Part shown: piece after piece, positions 36,299-45,220 of the stretch
Layout: the number at the start of each line of letters is the position of its first letter
Numbering within the stretch: position 1 is the stretch's first letter
Assembly: GCF_022810305.1 (NCBI RefSeq)
Contig: NZ_JALGQH010000001.1
Location: forward strand, 248,001-312,000
DNA: 64,000 nt
Reading direction: 5' to 3'
Source: Rhodococcus sp. ARC_M6
GTDB lineage: Bacteria > Actinomycetota > Actinomycetes > Mycobacteriales > Mycobacteriaceae
Program-made: the position numbers and the translations under genes
Notes under the pieces: model-generated
Database searches by the model: none
Told to the model about the DNA's origin: nothing
The model's input: only the letters and a program-made list of their open reading frames with translations

Positions 36299-36997
36299 AT
36301 GAGGCGTGGAATCTTTGCGGTATTCGCTCTCGTTGCTTCACTCGGTCTTTTTCTGCCTTCGGTGTCGTCGGCTGATCCCGTGACACATTCGGTATCCGGG
36401 ACGCTCACCAACACTTGCGATCCACTCGGCAACCCGGTCGGGGTGTGGATGGTTGTGTGGAACGGAGCGAATCAGATTGCGTCCACGACAACCGGACCCG
36501 GTGGGGTCTACACCATTACCGGAGTGCCGCCAGGTTCCTATACCGTCAGTCCGTATGCCCCGGCTGGATGTGGGTCGGTACCCAACAGTGCTCCGGTGGA
36601 CTTGACGTCCGCCGATGCCACCGGCATCGACTTCGAGATGGTCAAGGTCTTCAGCATCTTCGGTCAGGTGACGGGTTGCCCTGAAGGCGAAGGCGTCGGG
36701 ACGCCGGATGTGACGGTCAACCTACTCGACGGCGGAAACCAGATCGCGTCGACGACCACCGATAATTTCGGTGACTATTTCTTCCAATACAAGCCGGCCA
36801 AGGACGGCTACACGGTCGAGATCGTGCCGGGCGCAGGATGCGGATCGGATTCGCTCTCCCTTCCGGTGAATCTGAGCGCCGACAATGTCGAAGGCGTCGA
36901 TTTTGCTCTCACTCGCGACTGTGGGACCGGAAGTCTGGGAAGCATGTTCGGCAGTATTTTCGGCAGCCTCGGTAGCTCGGAATTCTGTCTAAGCTGA
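36299..36997 (+). CDS. Secreted protein with two carboxypeptidase-regulatory-like repeats
   Basis: A 232-aa exported protein. A signal peptide ends near VSSADP. Two beta-sandwich repeats follow, each with the pattern GV-n-NQIASTTT-G-Y-T, at residues about 35-110 and 120-200: NGANQIASTTTGPGGVYTIT and DGGNQIASTTTDNFGDYFFQ. A Gly/Ser-rich tail (GTGSLGSMFGSIFGSLG) ends it. Each repeat holds a pair of Cys (NTCDPLG, PAGCGS; TGCPEG, GAGCGS) likely to form disulfides. ATG at 36299 has AAGGAGA upstream; two ACAAAACGGG direct repeats lie 84-112 bp before it. Function unknown. Confidence 0.8.
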   Translation: MRRGIFAVFALVASLGLFLPSVSSADPVTHSVSGTLTNTCDPLGNPVGVWMVVWNGANQIASTTTGPGGVYTITGVPPGSYTVSPYAPAGCGSVPNSAPVDLTSADATGIDFEMVKVFSIFGQVTGCPEGEGVGTPDVTVNLLDGGNQIASTTTDNFGDYFFQYKPAKDGYTVEIVPGAGCGSDSLSLPVNLSADNVEGVDFALTRDCGTGSLGSMFGSIFGSLGSSEFCLS

Positions 36998-37008
36998 GCG
37001 TGACAGCG

Positions 37009-37042
37009 CGCGGCGGGAGGAACTCGGATTCCTTCCGCCGCG
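37009..37042 (+). terminator. Terminator after the secreted-repeat gene
   Basis: CGCGGCGGGAGGAA pairs with TTCCTTCCGCCGCG with one mismatch, 12 bp past the stop codon. Confidence 0.75.
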
Positions 37043-37302
37043 TTATGTCGTTCGGGGGCAACAAATTTGCTTAGTGATTGCGGAAGAAGAATTTCCGTGC
37101 CGCACGAACGGATAAGTGCAGCAGACGGTTCGAGTTCTCGAATTGCTGAGACATGTAACAGGCTGCGGGACCAAAGTCACCGAATCGCGGGTGTAACGGA
37201 CTGGCGCTCGATCACGGTATCGACAGCAGAGCCACAAGGCCGCAGAGTGATAGCGTCCGGGGCATTATGTCCGAATGAATCCGAACTCGAACTGGGAAAA
37301 CG
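37043..37302. other. Non-coding gap before the ParA-like gene
   Basis: About 260 bp with no supported gene. It contains TTCGAGTTCTCGAA (37129-37142), a 14-bp palindrome, and no other clear signal. It should hold the ParA-like gene promoter, which I cannot pinpoint. Confidence 0.4.
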
Positions 37303-38448
37303 GTGCGCAGCGATAACAACGGCTCGAATGGTGGATTTCTACGGAGCGGTTCAGGATCAGTTGGTACTGACGATTCCAATACCAATACGATTCGAACGGT
37401 CACCTTCACTCCGCAGTTCGACGAGGTTCCTCCAAGGCCTTTGCCCAGTCAGAGAATGCGGCAGACACGGCGCGAAGAACCGACCGATTTCCGGACCGCA
37501 ACACCTGCGGAAATGACATCTGTCGACGATTTGGACATCATCAAGCGCGCGAAGCGTCCTCCCGAACGAGGTTTGGGCAGTGTGTTGTTCAAGCTCTCCG
37601 GCGGACGGATCAACACCGGGCAGTCGGCGGCCGAACTCGAACATCAAGCGTTGGTTCGTCGCGCCAATCAGACGGTACGCGGTGTCTACAAGATCGCGTT
37701 CATCTCGCTCAAGGGCGGAGTGGGGAAGACGACAGCAGCCAAGACTGTCGGCTCCACGTTCGCGTCGATTCGAGGCGATCGGATTGTCGCGATCGACGCC
37801 AATCCGGATCTGGGTACTCTGGCTGATCGGGAACAACGCGAACATCATCTGACCGTCCGTGATCTGTTGGCCGACGGAAATATTCGCACCTACAGTGACG
37901 TGCGGTATTACACTTCGCAAGGGGACAGTCGGCTGGAAATCCTTGCCAGCGAAGCGGATCCGGAAACGTCGGAGTCGTTCAACGAGCAGGACTATCTCGA
38001 TACCCTCCGCATCCTCGAGGTGCACTACAACATCGTCATCACCGACTGCGGAACCGGCATCATGCACTCGGCAATGTACGGAATCCTCGATGAGGCAGAC
38101 GCTTTGGTTGTCGTCAGTCCGACGGCGCAGGACGGTGCGCGCAGCGCCGCAGCCACTTTGAGTTGGCTGACCAAGCACGGGTACGGCGATTTGGTGAGTC
38201 GATCGGTGGTTGCGATCAACTCGACCCGTCCCGGGTCTTCTTCGCTCGATCTTGATCAACTCGAGGATGTGTTCTCGCAGCGAGGAGTTCGGGCGGTACG
38301 CACGTTGCCGTACGACGATCACCTCGGCGAAGGCGGCCCGATCGATTTGAAGTTGTTGAACAAACGCACATCGCGCGCCTACCTCGAATTGGTTGCCGCC
38401 ATCGCTGACGGTTTCCCGGACACTCCGGGTAGGCACGCGTCCCGATGA
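37303..38448 (+). CDS. Orphan ParA/MinD-family ATPase with disordered N-terminus
   Basis: A 381-aa protein. The first 115 residues are low-complexity and polar, rich in Ser/Arg/Thr/Pro, with no fold visible. From about residue 128 the deviant Walker A of ParA/MinD appears (FISLKGGVGKTTAAKTVG), then IVAIDANPDLGTL and the switch segment IVITDCGTG in place of the usual DxxxG. This arrangement recalls the EspI-type ATPases of ESX secretion loci and similar actinobacterial proteins. No ParB, plasmid or ESX genes adjoin. GTG start; convergent with the Rv2629-type gene, 3 bp apart. Confidence 0.82.
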   Translation: MRSDNNGSNGGFLRSGSGSVGTDDSNTNTIRTVTFTPQFDEVPPRPLPSQRMRQTRREEPTDFRTATPAEMTSVDDLDIIKRAKRPPERGLGSVLFKLSGGRINTGQSAAELEHQALVRRANQTVRGVYKIAFISLKGGVGKTTAAKTVGSTFASIRGDRIVAIDANPDLGTLADREQREHHLTVRDLLADGNIRTYSDVRYYTSQGDSRLEILASEADPETSESFNEQDYLDTLRILEVHYNIVITDCGTGIMHSAMYGILDEADALVVVSPTAQDGARSAAATLSWLTKHGYGDLVSRSVVAINSTRPGSSSLDLDQLEDVFSQRGVRAVRTLPYDDHLGEGGPIDLKLLNKRTSRAYLELVAAIADGFPDTPGRHASR

Positions 38449-38451
38449 CTG

Positions 38452-39486
38452 CTAGGGATGTCTCAGTATTGCCCCGTATCCGTCTGCGAGGGTGAGGCGT
38501 TCGTCAATCTGCACCATTTCTGCCCCGGTCCGGATAGCCAAGTAGGGGAGTAGGCGGTCGGCTGGCGCAAAGAGTGAATCGCTGGAGACTTCCTTGTCGT
38601 CGGGATCGGTGAACAGGAGCGTCTCCACCTTTCCCTGTTCGAGGGCATCGAGCACGCGGGCAGTGCCGTCGACCGACAGTTCGATGTCTCGCCCCTGGCC
38701 GGCACTGAAGCGTTCGGTCTCCGCGTCCATCCGGCGCAGCCGCTCGGTATCGATGAGTTCACGAATTTCCTTGGCCACCTCCGTGGGTGAGGAACCTGCT
38801 GCGCGAGAACCTCTTTCGATTTCCACTGCCCGCAGCGATGGCGGTAGGTGCTGCGCAAACGCATTGCGGGACTGAACTTCTCCGATGATCACCACCAACT
38901 GCACCTTGTGTTCGCGTGCCAGGGCCACGGTTCGCGTCGAGGCCTGGGTCAGGTTCTTGCGGACGTTCTCCTGCACCAAGGACTGAGTGTCGATGTAGCG
39001 ATCCGGCCCGCCTACCCGTGCCTTGTGGACGGGAACAGCGTCGCCGTTCACGGATTCCCCGTACACGTCTCGACCGCGTGCATCGCGGACACACAGATCA
39101 GCTCCGGTGTGATCGACCTTCGCGATGATGAACGGTTCTGTGTCGTAACCGTGCGCAATCAGCGGAATCAGATAGGGCAGTGACCCGACAGTCACGATGG
39201 TCGACGTCGTGGGCTCGAGCAGGATGTCGTCGACCAGAACAGCGTCAGGTGTCACGATGATTGCTCGGCCGGCGCGACCCGAAATTCCGTGGTGGTTGTC
39301 TTTCACGCTGTCGAACTGTTCGATCAAGGACGCTGGAGCCTCCTGCTTGGACAGTTGGCTTCGCATCGACCGCCATTCCTGCTCGAAACGCTCACGTGAA
39401 TCTTCACGGTTTCTGACGTCCTCGAAGTACACGGAGGCAAATGGTCCTTCGCTCGAACCGACCTTCTTCAGTCGCCCAGCATGCAT
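38452..39486 (-). CDS. Rv2629-type protein, bacterial eRF1-like family (baeRF)
   Basis: A 344-aa protein resembling mycobacterial Rv2629. Family features include SVYFEDVRNREDSRERFEQE near the N-terminus, DAVLVDDILLEP in the first domain, and LVVIIGEVQSRNAF plus an RxxG-like loop in the central domain that is similar to eukaryotic release-factor/Pelota domains. Recent work links this group to ribosome hibernation/rescue (Balon-like). ATG at 39486 has AGAGGAG upstream. Role here is inferred from family. Confidence 0.75.
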   Translation of the reverse strand: MHAGRLKKVGSSEGPFASVYFEDVRNREDSRERFEQEWRSMRSQLSKQEAPASLIEQFDSVKDNHHGISGRAGRAIIVTPDAVLVDDILLEPTTSTIVTVGSLPYLIPLIAHGYDTEPFIIAKVDHTGADLCVRDARGRDVYGESVNGDAVPVHKARVGGPDRYIDTQSLVQENVRKNLTQASTRTVALAREHKVQLVVIIGEVQSRNAFAQHLPPSLRAVEIERGSRAAGSSPTEVAKEIRELIDTERLRRMDAETERFSAGQGRDIELSVDGTARVLDALEQGKVETLLFTDPDDKEVSSDSLFAPADRLLPYLAIRTGAEMVQIDERLTLADGYGAILRHP

Positions 39487-39598
39487 GGCGACTCCTCTCT
39501 TGTCGTCGTATCTGTAGTTGTCTTGCCAGGCGTACCCGCTCGAGGTTGATCCGACACGAGGATGGGGTACTCAATCTGATTGGTGAAGGGAGTGCACG

Positions 39599-39979
39599 AT
39601 GTCTGCTGGGCGGCGCAACGGATCGGATACCGAGAAGCGGTGGTCGGACCCTGAAGAGTTCCGTCGGGCCGCAATTTTCACGATCGTGGTGGTCGGCACG
39701 GCGCTTGTAGTCCTGTTGCTCGACGCGCTCGCGGTAGGCCGGCAGTCCGGAGGCAGTGAATCCGGAGGTAGTGAATCTGGAATATCCGGCATCGGCATTC
39801 TCGCATTTGCGCCGTCGGCGGTCTTTCTGATCGGAGGATTGGCTGCCTTCGTTCAGACGTATCGGGTCTGGCGACGCGGCGGCACTTGGCCGATCTGGCA
39901 GGGCGCGGGTTGGTTTCTGATGGTATTGATGCTGTTCAGCCTGGGTTTGGCAGCCTCAGATTACGGTGGCCCGGAGTAG
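39599..39979 (+). CDS. Small membrane protein, three helices
   Basis: A 126-aa protein. Helices at about residues 24-45 (AAIFTIVVVGTALVVLLLDA), 68-88 (ILAFAPSAVFLIGGLAAFVQ) and 103-120 (GWFLMVLMLFSLGLA). The loop between the first two is repetitive (SGGSESGGSESGISG). GGGAG lies 8 bases before the ATG. No family recognised. Confidence 0.75.
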   Translation: MSAGRRNGSDTEKRWSDPEEFRRAAIFTIVVVGTALVVLLLDALAVGRQSGGSESGGSESGISGIGILAFAPSAVFLIGGLAAFVQTYRVWRRGGTWPIWQGAGWFLMVLMLFSLGLAASDYGGPE

Positions 39980-40034
39980 GTTTCCCGTTCGAGTCGCACA
40001 TTTGTTCGATAGTTGCTAGTGTCGGTGATCGTGA

Positions 40035-40064
40035 GGGTGGTGCAGAGGGAAGCCTGCACCACCC
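40035..40064 (+). terminator. Terminator after the 126-aa membrane protein
   Basis: Perfect 11-bp arms GGGTGGTGCAG / CTGCACCACCC with an 8-nt loop, 55 bp past the stop. Confidence 0.75.
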
Positions 40065-40078
40065 GCACACCAAAATCT

Positions 40079-40114
40079 GGTGCCTGACGCTGACTGCCTT
40101 CAGTGTCAGGCACC
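40079..40114 (-). terminator. Second hairpin, terminator of the M48 protease gene
   Basis: GGTGCCTGAC / GTCAGGCACC arms, 36 bp past the end of the minus-strand protease gene. A GGCACCGATTTAC sequence is repeated twice just inside. Confidence 0.7.
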
Positions 40115-40150
40115 GATTTACGTCGGGCACCGATTTACAGGATTCAGCGT

Positions 40151-41236
40151 TCAGTTCTCGTTGTTGGATTCGTCATTCTTGGTTTCCGAACTCCGACGCC
40201 AGTGCGTGAAGCGTTCCTTGATATCGGATGCGACGTCGCCGACGCCATTGCCTACGGCCCCGACAGCGCCACCGAGTCCGCTGCCGATGTCGCGGACCAT
40301 CCGGATCAGTGGATCGTCGGATTCGTCGAAGTTGTGCTTGTACGTCTTGGCCGCGTTCTTGAACTCGTCGCTGATCTTTGCGTCGTCATCGTCGACGCGG
40401 CGTGGGTAGTTGCCGCGCAGAACGTCGGAGTACGCCCCACTGTCCACCCACTTCTTCAGCTCGGCGGCGCGCAGTACCGAAAATGGGTGTGTCAGTAGTT
40501 CGATGTTGAGGAGTTTGAGTACGCCGTCCCGGAGGTCTCCGCTGGAGTCGTACTCGGCGGCCTGGTCCAGGAAGGCTTCGATGTCGATCTCACTCACTCG
40601 CGACCCGCCGGCCAACTTCATCTGTACTCGAATGGCGGCGTGAACGTCCTGGCCGCACAGGAGACCGGCACGATCGCCCGAAAGTTCGGATTTGCGTTGC
40701 CATTCCAACAATGCGGCGATGATCGCACGTAACGCCCAGCCTCCGACCGGTAGCCAACCGATGGTCCCGGCCAAACGCATCAGATGCATCAGGATGGTGC
40801 GATAGACGGCGTGACCGGACAACGCGTGTCCGAGTTCGTGTCCGATGACGAATCGCTGTTCCTCGTAATTCATTACGTCGAGAAGGCCAGTTGTCACCAC
40901 CATGAACGGCCGGTCCATGCCGATGGTGAAGGCATTGACCATCGGCGTCTGCAGAACAAAGAGTTCAGGAGTTTCGTCCGCTCCCAAGATGTCGACACAA
41001 TCGCGTCGTAGGTCGTGCAGATCGCGGAATTGACGTTCGTCCACGCGGACAGCGGTGGCCAGATACATCAGCCGGTGTTGGCGCTCTTGGAGTAGTCCCG
41101 ACAGTGTCCGCAGTACCGTGTCGAATCCGCGAAGGGTGCGGAGCGTGACCAAGGCTGCGCGGTCTGCCGGATGCTCCCAAGCGCGGGAACTGATATCGGG
41201 AAACTCGATTCTGGTGCGGTCTGGTGCTGTAGTCAC
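40151..41236 (-). CDS. M48-family zinc metalloprotease
   Basis: A 361-aa M48 protease. The zinc motif is VIGHELGHALSGH (HExxH) with a downstream Glu region (SELSGDRAGLL). The preceding segment PMVNAFTIGMDRPFMVVTTGL is typical of M48. One amphipathic/hydrophobic stretch (LMRLAGTIGWLPVGGWALR) may bind the membrane. The C-terminus is polar and charged. GTG at 41236 has GAGG upstream; the frame continues to 41266. It is similar to cytosolic-facing quality-control or stress proteases of actinobacteria. Confidence 0.88.
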   Translation of the reverse strand: MTTAPDRTRIEFPDISSRAWEHPADRAALVTLRTLRGFDTVLRTLSGLLQERQHRLMYLATAVRVDERQFRDLHDLRRDCVDILGADETPELFVLQTPMVNAFTIGMDRPFMVVTTGLLDVMNYEEQRFVIGHELGHALSGHAVYRTILMHLMRLAGTIGWLPVGGWALRAIIAALLEWQRKSELSGDRAGLLCGQDVHAAIRVQMKLAGGSRVSEIDIEAFLDQAAEYDSSGDLRDGVLKLLNIELLTHPFSVLRAAELKKWVDSGAYSDVLRGNYPRRVDDDDAKISDEFKNAAKTYKHNFDESDDPLIRMVRDIGSGLGGAVGAVGNGVGDVASDIKERFTHWRRSSETKNDESNNEN

Positions 41237-41441
41237 GTGCGCCTCGCTTCGGTGTTGTCGAATCACCTCCAGACTAACGACTAGTTGGTTTGAAACATTG
41301 AGTGTTGTGGTTCCCTTGTGTGCCGTTCGGGAGAAAATAGCCGGTCAGAGCAAGTATGGAAGGACAATAGTTCGGGTACTCGGAGTGCAGTGCCTTCGTT
41401 TCGAGCGCACGTAACTGGCCAATCGGCTGACAAGGACCGCC

Positions 41442-41597
41442 ATGATTATTCTCGGAATTATCTTGCTGATTATCGGATTCCTGGTGAACATTCCGATTCT
41501 GTGGACCATCGGCGTTGTTCTCTTGGTGATCGGATTGATTCTGTTCGTGCTGGGTTCGACGGGACGAGCCGTTGGTGGGAGGCGACACTATTACTGA
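41442..41597 (+). CDS. DUF6131-type small membrane protein (51 aa)
   Basis: Starts MIILGIILLIIGFLVNIPIL, has two hydrophobic helices and ends STGRAVGGRRHYY. That ending and layout are, as I recall, typical of the DUF6131 family found across mycobacteria and relatives. AAGGA lies 7 bases before the ATG. Function unknown. Confidence 0.82.
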   Translation: MIILGIILLIIGFLVNIPILWTIGVVLLVIGLILFVLGSTGRAVGGRRHYY

Positions 41598-41638
41598 TGT
41601 GTCTGGTGCGCCTACTGCAGTACCGGATCGAGGACAGA

Positions 41639-41663
41639 CCCCGCGCCCCATGGGAGTGCGGGG
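41639..41663 (+). terminator. Possible terminator after the DUF6131 gene
   Basis: CCCCGC pairs with GCGGGG across a 13-nt loop; short. Confidence 0.35.
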
Positions 41664-41865
41664 CCCGTCTTCGATCGGTCTTGCCAACATCTCCTAGAGC
41701 GTCAACGAGTCCGAGCACACCGAAGCGCGCGTCAACGAGACTACGACGGACAGTGCCGGTTTACCGGCGATTTACAGAGATATCACCCTAGAATTCATCC
41801 TTTGAGATCCTGCTTAGCGTTGGTAACGGATGGACAGCGATTCGATCGGGTGAATGGGAGGTTCG

Positions 41866-42651
41866 ATGGATCTGCATCTGAAAGGTAAGACTGCCGTCGT
41901 GACAGGCGCAGGCAAAGGAATCGGGCTTGCGATAACTCAGGCGTTGGCCGAAGAAGGCGCCTACGTGATTGCGGGTTCGCGGACTCGTACAGCAGACATC
42001 GAGGTACTCGAGGCCGATGGCAACGTCACATTCGTCGGGGTTGATCTGTCCAGTGAGAAGGGGGCGGCGGCGCTTGTCGCGGTTGCGGCAGAACGTGGCG
42101 GAATCGACGTACTGATCAACAACGTCGGTGCCGTGACGCCGCGGACGGGTGGATTTGTCAGTGTTGCGGATACTGACTGGGAGTCATCACTGAATCTGAC
42201 CTTCATGTCCGCGGTACGGACAATCAGGGCAGCGTTACCTGAGATGGAGCGTCGCGGTGGCGGAAGCATTGTCACGGTCAGTTCGGTAAACGCATTCCTT
42301 CCCGACCCAGCGGTTATCGACTACAGCGCGGCAAAGGCTGCACTGACCAACCTGTGCAAATCTTTGTCGAAAGAGTTGGCTTCGAAGGGGATTCGTGTGA
42401 ATACCGTCAGTCCGGGTCCGGTTCGAACCGCCCTGTGGCTGGCAGAGGGCGGAGTTGCGTCGACGCTTGCCGAGGTCGGCGGTGTCAGCGAGCAGGAAGT
42501 GGTGGACAGTGCGGCAGCGGGTTCGGAGACGGGTCGGTTCACGCTTCCCGAGGAAGTCGCGGATCTGGTGCTGTTTCTCGCTGGGGATAGGGCGGCGAAT
42601 GTGACCGGTGCAGATTTTGTGATCGACGGAGGATTGGTCAAGACGCTCTGA
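41866..42651 (+). CDS. Short-chain dehydrogenase/reductase
   Basis: A 261-aa SDR with TGAGKGIGLA, NNVGAV (NNxG), TVSSVNAFLP and YSAAKAALTN, then the usual GAD-FVIDGG ending. NAD(P)-dependent oxidoreductase; the substrate is unknown. ATG at 41866 has GGGAGG upstream; the alternative GTG at 41854 adds four residues. Confidence 0.88.
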   Translation: MDLHLKGKTAVVTGAGKGIGLAITQALAEEGAYVIAGSRTRTADIEVLEADGNVTFVGVDLSSEKGAAALVAVAAERGGIDVLINNVGAVTPRTGGFVSVADTDWESSLNLTFMSAVRTIRAALPEMERRGGGSIVTVSSVNAFLPDPAVIDYSAAKAALTNLCKSLSKELASKGIRVNTVSPGPVRTALWLAEGGVASTLAEVGGVSEQEVVDSAAAGSETGRFTLPEEVADLVLFLAGDRAANVTGADFVIDGGLVKTL

Positions 42652-42802
42652 ACGCCGTAGGCGTAAACGCCGCGTCAGGATGGGCCTTTGGGTATCAAGA
42701 CGACGTCAGTGGGCCGTACGAATCAACGTTGTCGGGGTAGTCCTGAAAGAGGAGCTGAAGTACCGGTGTACTCACTGCTCCGGAGGCCATGAAAGGTCGG
42801 TC

Positions 42803-43243
42803 ATGACTATTCTTCATTTCCTCGCTTCGGAACGTGCAACGACGCGATGCGTCCTGGCCGGCGTCGAGTTGAGCGAGATCGAATCGGCGGAAACCTACGC
42901 GGTGCTGGAATCGATGATTGCGCGGCCGCATCTGAAATTGATCGGACTGTGCGTCGATCTGGGCGTCGGTCATCGTGACGAGGTCGACCTGCGTAGGGCC
43001 GCTGACAGCACCGTCGGGTTGATGGAACGAGTCTATCGTGAATATCGAATCCTGATGTCGGAGTTGATTATCGAGACCGTTTCACAGGCAACGCCGGACC
43101 TACTTGTACAGGTCCGAGACGAAGACACATTGTCGAGAGTCTTCGATGACCTTCTCGACGACGCGTGCGCGCGTAATCGATATCCCCGGCCGGCATTGAT
43201 CGTGATGGAGGATCTGGGGATTCGAGCTAGTTTGCAGTCTTGA
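42803..43243 (+). CDS. Hypothetical protein, unrecognised
   Basis: A 146-aa, mostly helical, acidic protein (MTILHFLASERATTR then VELSEIESAETYAVLESMI and RDEDTLSRVFDDLLDDA). AAAGG lies 7 bases before the ATG. No motif is recognised and no membrane segment or signal is present. Overlaps the convergent methyltransferase gene by 17 bp. Confidence 0.55.
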   Translation: MTILHFLASERATTRCVLAGVELSEIESAETYAVLESMIARPHLKLIGLCVDLGVGHRDEVDLRRAADSTVGLMERVYREYRILMSELIIETVSQATPDLLVQVRDEDTLSRVFDDLLDDACARNRYPRPALIVMEDLGIRASLQS

Positions 43244-44132
43244 TCGCCGTGAGGTATCCCGATTGTTCGGACAGGTCGGCGAGTTCCGGTGGGAGATCCG
43301 GGATCGGTTCGCCGTACATGTTGGCCAATTCAATGGAATTAAGGCACTCGACTGACCAGTCGTGCTCGGTCAACCACTGCATCGGATCGGCGCGCTCGTC
43401 CTCGTAGAAGAGCGCAGCCATGTCGATGTCTCCGAACGGGTCCTTGCTGAAATACTTTGCCCGTATGTCTGCGAATCGTTGCGCATCCATTCCGGATGGG
43501 AAGTAGTTCAATGCAAGTCGGCTATCGGACGACGACAGGTTGTCGATTCTTTCGAACAGTGCGTCGTGTGCGGGGCCAGGGAGGTAGGCCAAGAGCCCCT
43601 CCGCAGACCACGCGGAGGATGCGCTCGGTTCGAACCCCGCAGCTTTGAGCGCCGTGGGCCAGTCATCTCGTAGATCGACTGCGACAGTGCGGCGGTGTGC
43701 TTTCGGTTCTGCGCTGTGCTCGGTGAGTACCCGCTCCTTGAATTCCAACACCTTTGGTTGATCGACCTCGAAAACCGTAGTGCCGGTAGGCCAATCCAGT
43801 CGGTAGGCCCGCGCATCCAAACCGGACGCCAGGATCGTCGATTGCGACACTCCGGATCGGGCAGCAGCCAGGAAAAAGTCGTCGAAAAATTTGGTCCTGA
43901 TACCCATGCCCATCCCCATGAAGCCGGAGAAGGGTAAGTCGTCCAACGAGGTCGGGCTGGCCAGCAACGCAGTGAAATGTGGTTCACCAGCGGACTCTAC
44001 GAACCAGGGCGCGTACGAATCCTCGATCAGCGCATTGGGGCGCAGTGATTCGATCGCTCGAAATGTTGCCACTCCCAATGCAGTCAGGCCGACGCTGCTG
44101 ACTATGTCCCAAGTATCTCCATCTGTGCGCAT
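43227..44132 (-). CDS. TIGR00027-type SAM methyltransferase
   Basis: A 301-aa methyltransferase of the leucine-carboxyl-methyltransferase-like family abundant in mycobacteria. Hallmarks: QSTILASGLDARAYRLDW (SAM site), VFEVDQPKVLEFK with Glu-Val-Asp-Gln, and WSAEGLLAYLP. Substrate unknown. ATG at 44132 has GGGAGGAAA upstream. The C-terminus overlaps the hypothetical 42803 gene. Confidence 0.9.
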   Translation of the reverse strand: MRTDGDTWDIVSSVGLTALGVATFRAIESLRPNALIEDSYAPWFVESAGEPHFTALLASPTSLDDLPFSGFMGMGMGIRTKFFDDFFLAAARSGVSQSTILASGLDARAYRLDWPTGTTVFEVDQPKVLEFKERVLTEHSAEPKAHRRTVAVDLRDDWPTALKAAGFEPSASSAWSAEGLLAYLPGPAHDALFERIDNLSSSDSRLALNYFPSGMDAQRFADIRAKYFSKDPFGDIDMAALFYEDERADPMQWLTEHDWSVECLNSIELANMYGEPIPDLPPELADLSEQSGYLTAIKTAN

Positions 44133-44523
44133 CGTTGAGTTTCCTCCCGATTTTGGTGCACGTTTTTTCGGTGCACGAGTGTTGTGGGTGCACATCTGCT
44201 CTTGCCATCCGACCATTCTCGATCCTACGCTCGTGGCGAAACCAGGGCAGGTCCGCGGATTCGGCGAGTGGGTGGTCGAGTCTGAAATTGTTGTTGTGCA
44301 ATATCTTTAGAGGAGGATCAATATTGTCAGGGACTTGCCAGTGCTGCTGGCCCACCATCGGGCACTACGAACGCTTGATGTTTTCCGCGGAGGCTAGCGG
44401 CCGTGATAACCGGCTATTGCCACGGGATTTCGTTGTTCGGAGGCCGGCTTCCGCTGACAGTGGTCACACCTGGCGGGTAGGTTTACACGCTTTCGTAGTC
44501 GGCGACCGCCGGCGAACCGCCAT
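44133..44523. other. Stretch without a supported gene
   Basis: About 390 bp. AGAGGAGGA at 44309-44317 precedes a TTG at 44324 that opens a 73-codon frame to 44545, but the frame has no recognisable content and runs into the SMR remnant, so I do not call it. Confidence 0.4.
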
Positions 44524-44823
44524 TCTGCGCCACCGAGTTCGATGAACAGAACGCCGACGAGGATCAAGGCCAAGCCGCCACACCTGATCTGGTCAGAGGC
44601 TCGGAGACAGGACGCGGGAGGCGACGGCAGTCAACGCGACACTGCATGCCGTCCAGATTTCGTAGGCAACGCCCAAGCCCATGCCGCCGCTCAGGGCAAG
44701 ACTGAGCAATACGAATGCGGCGAGGTATCCGATGGCGAGTGCATGGTAGCTGCGAGCGTTTCGCCGAAATTCGTTGGCCGGACCATCGGGTCGCATTGCA
44801 TACTTCGATGCACCTTCGAGAAT
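44524..44823 (-). pseudogene. Small multidrug resistance (SMR/EmrE-type) pseudogene
   Basis: Translation in three successive frames reconstructs an SMR transporter: one frame gives YHALAIGYLAAFVLLSLALS and GMGLGVAYEIWTACSVALTAV, a second gives SEPLTRSGVA, and a third GLALILVGVLFIELGGAE, which is the usual family C-terminus. At least two frameshifts separate them and the N-terminal first helix is poor. SMR proteins are four-helix exporters of cationic compounds; this copy cannot be functional. Confidence 0.72.
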
Positions 44824-44844
44824 CGTTACGCCAGGAGAACATTG

Positions 44845-45033
44845 ATGAGAAGCCCGGACCGGATCGACCCGATACTGACCAAGCTCGGCGCCCTCTGGCG
44901 CGCAAACCCCGACTTGCGGCTGACACAGTTGGTTGTGACCCTCGCCGATACCGGCGAAACGATGCCGGGGTTCTTGTACACCGAAGATTCGGTGATCGAC
45001 GAGGCGCTCGATCGCCGTATCGCGGATCGTTAG
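44845..45033 (+). CDS. Small conserved-looking protein (62 aa)
   Basis: Reads DPILTKLGALWRANPDLRLT, then LVVTLADTGETMPGFLYTED. It resembles a family of small proteins with a DPxRIDxILxKLxxxWxxNPDLRLxQLI pattern that I recognise but cannot name. AGGAGA stands 8 bases before the ATG, which supports translation. Confidence 0.7.
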   Translation: MRSPDRIDPILTKLGALWRANPDLRLTQLVVTLADTGETMPGFLYTEDSVIDEALDRRIADR

Positions 45034-45114
45034 CACTCAGAGAATTCTCAGCAAGATTGCGTACGTTAGATTTCGGCTCGTTGACGCCTTCGGGATGTTG
45101 CCGTGCCGCGGTAT

Positions 45115-45154
45115 ACGGAAGCCGTCGGCACCGATAGGCGTCTGCGGCTTCCGT
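45115..45154. terminator. Hairpin between two convergent genes
   Basis: 10-bp perfect arms ACGGAAGCCG / CGGCTTCCGT with a 20-nt loop, in the 187-bp gap between the 62-aa gene and the HAD pseudogene. Confidence 0.65.
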
Positions 45155-45220
45155 GTTCCCGTGCCATCGCCCTCGATACTGGTTTCCGGTCGACTCAACT
45201 CAGCGTGAATCTGGACGCAG

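Noticed and set aside
37129-37142. TTCGAGTTCTCGAA as a possible SOS box
   Set aside because: It lacks the GTTCGA/TCGAAC spacing of the actinobacterial LexA box, so it was not called.
44324-44545. 73-codon frame from a TTG with AGAGGAGGA upstream
   Set aside because: The Shine-Dalgarno is good but the product has no pattern I recognise, the start is rare, and it overlaps the SMR remnant.
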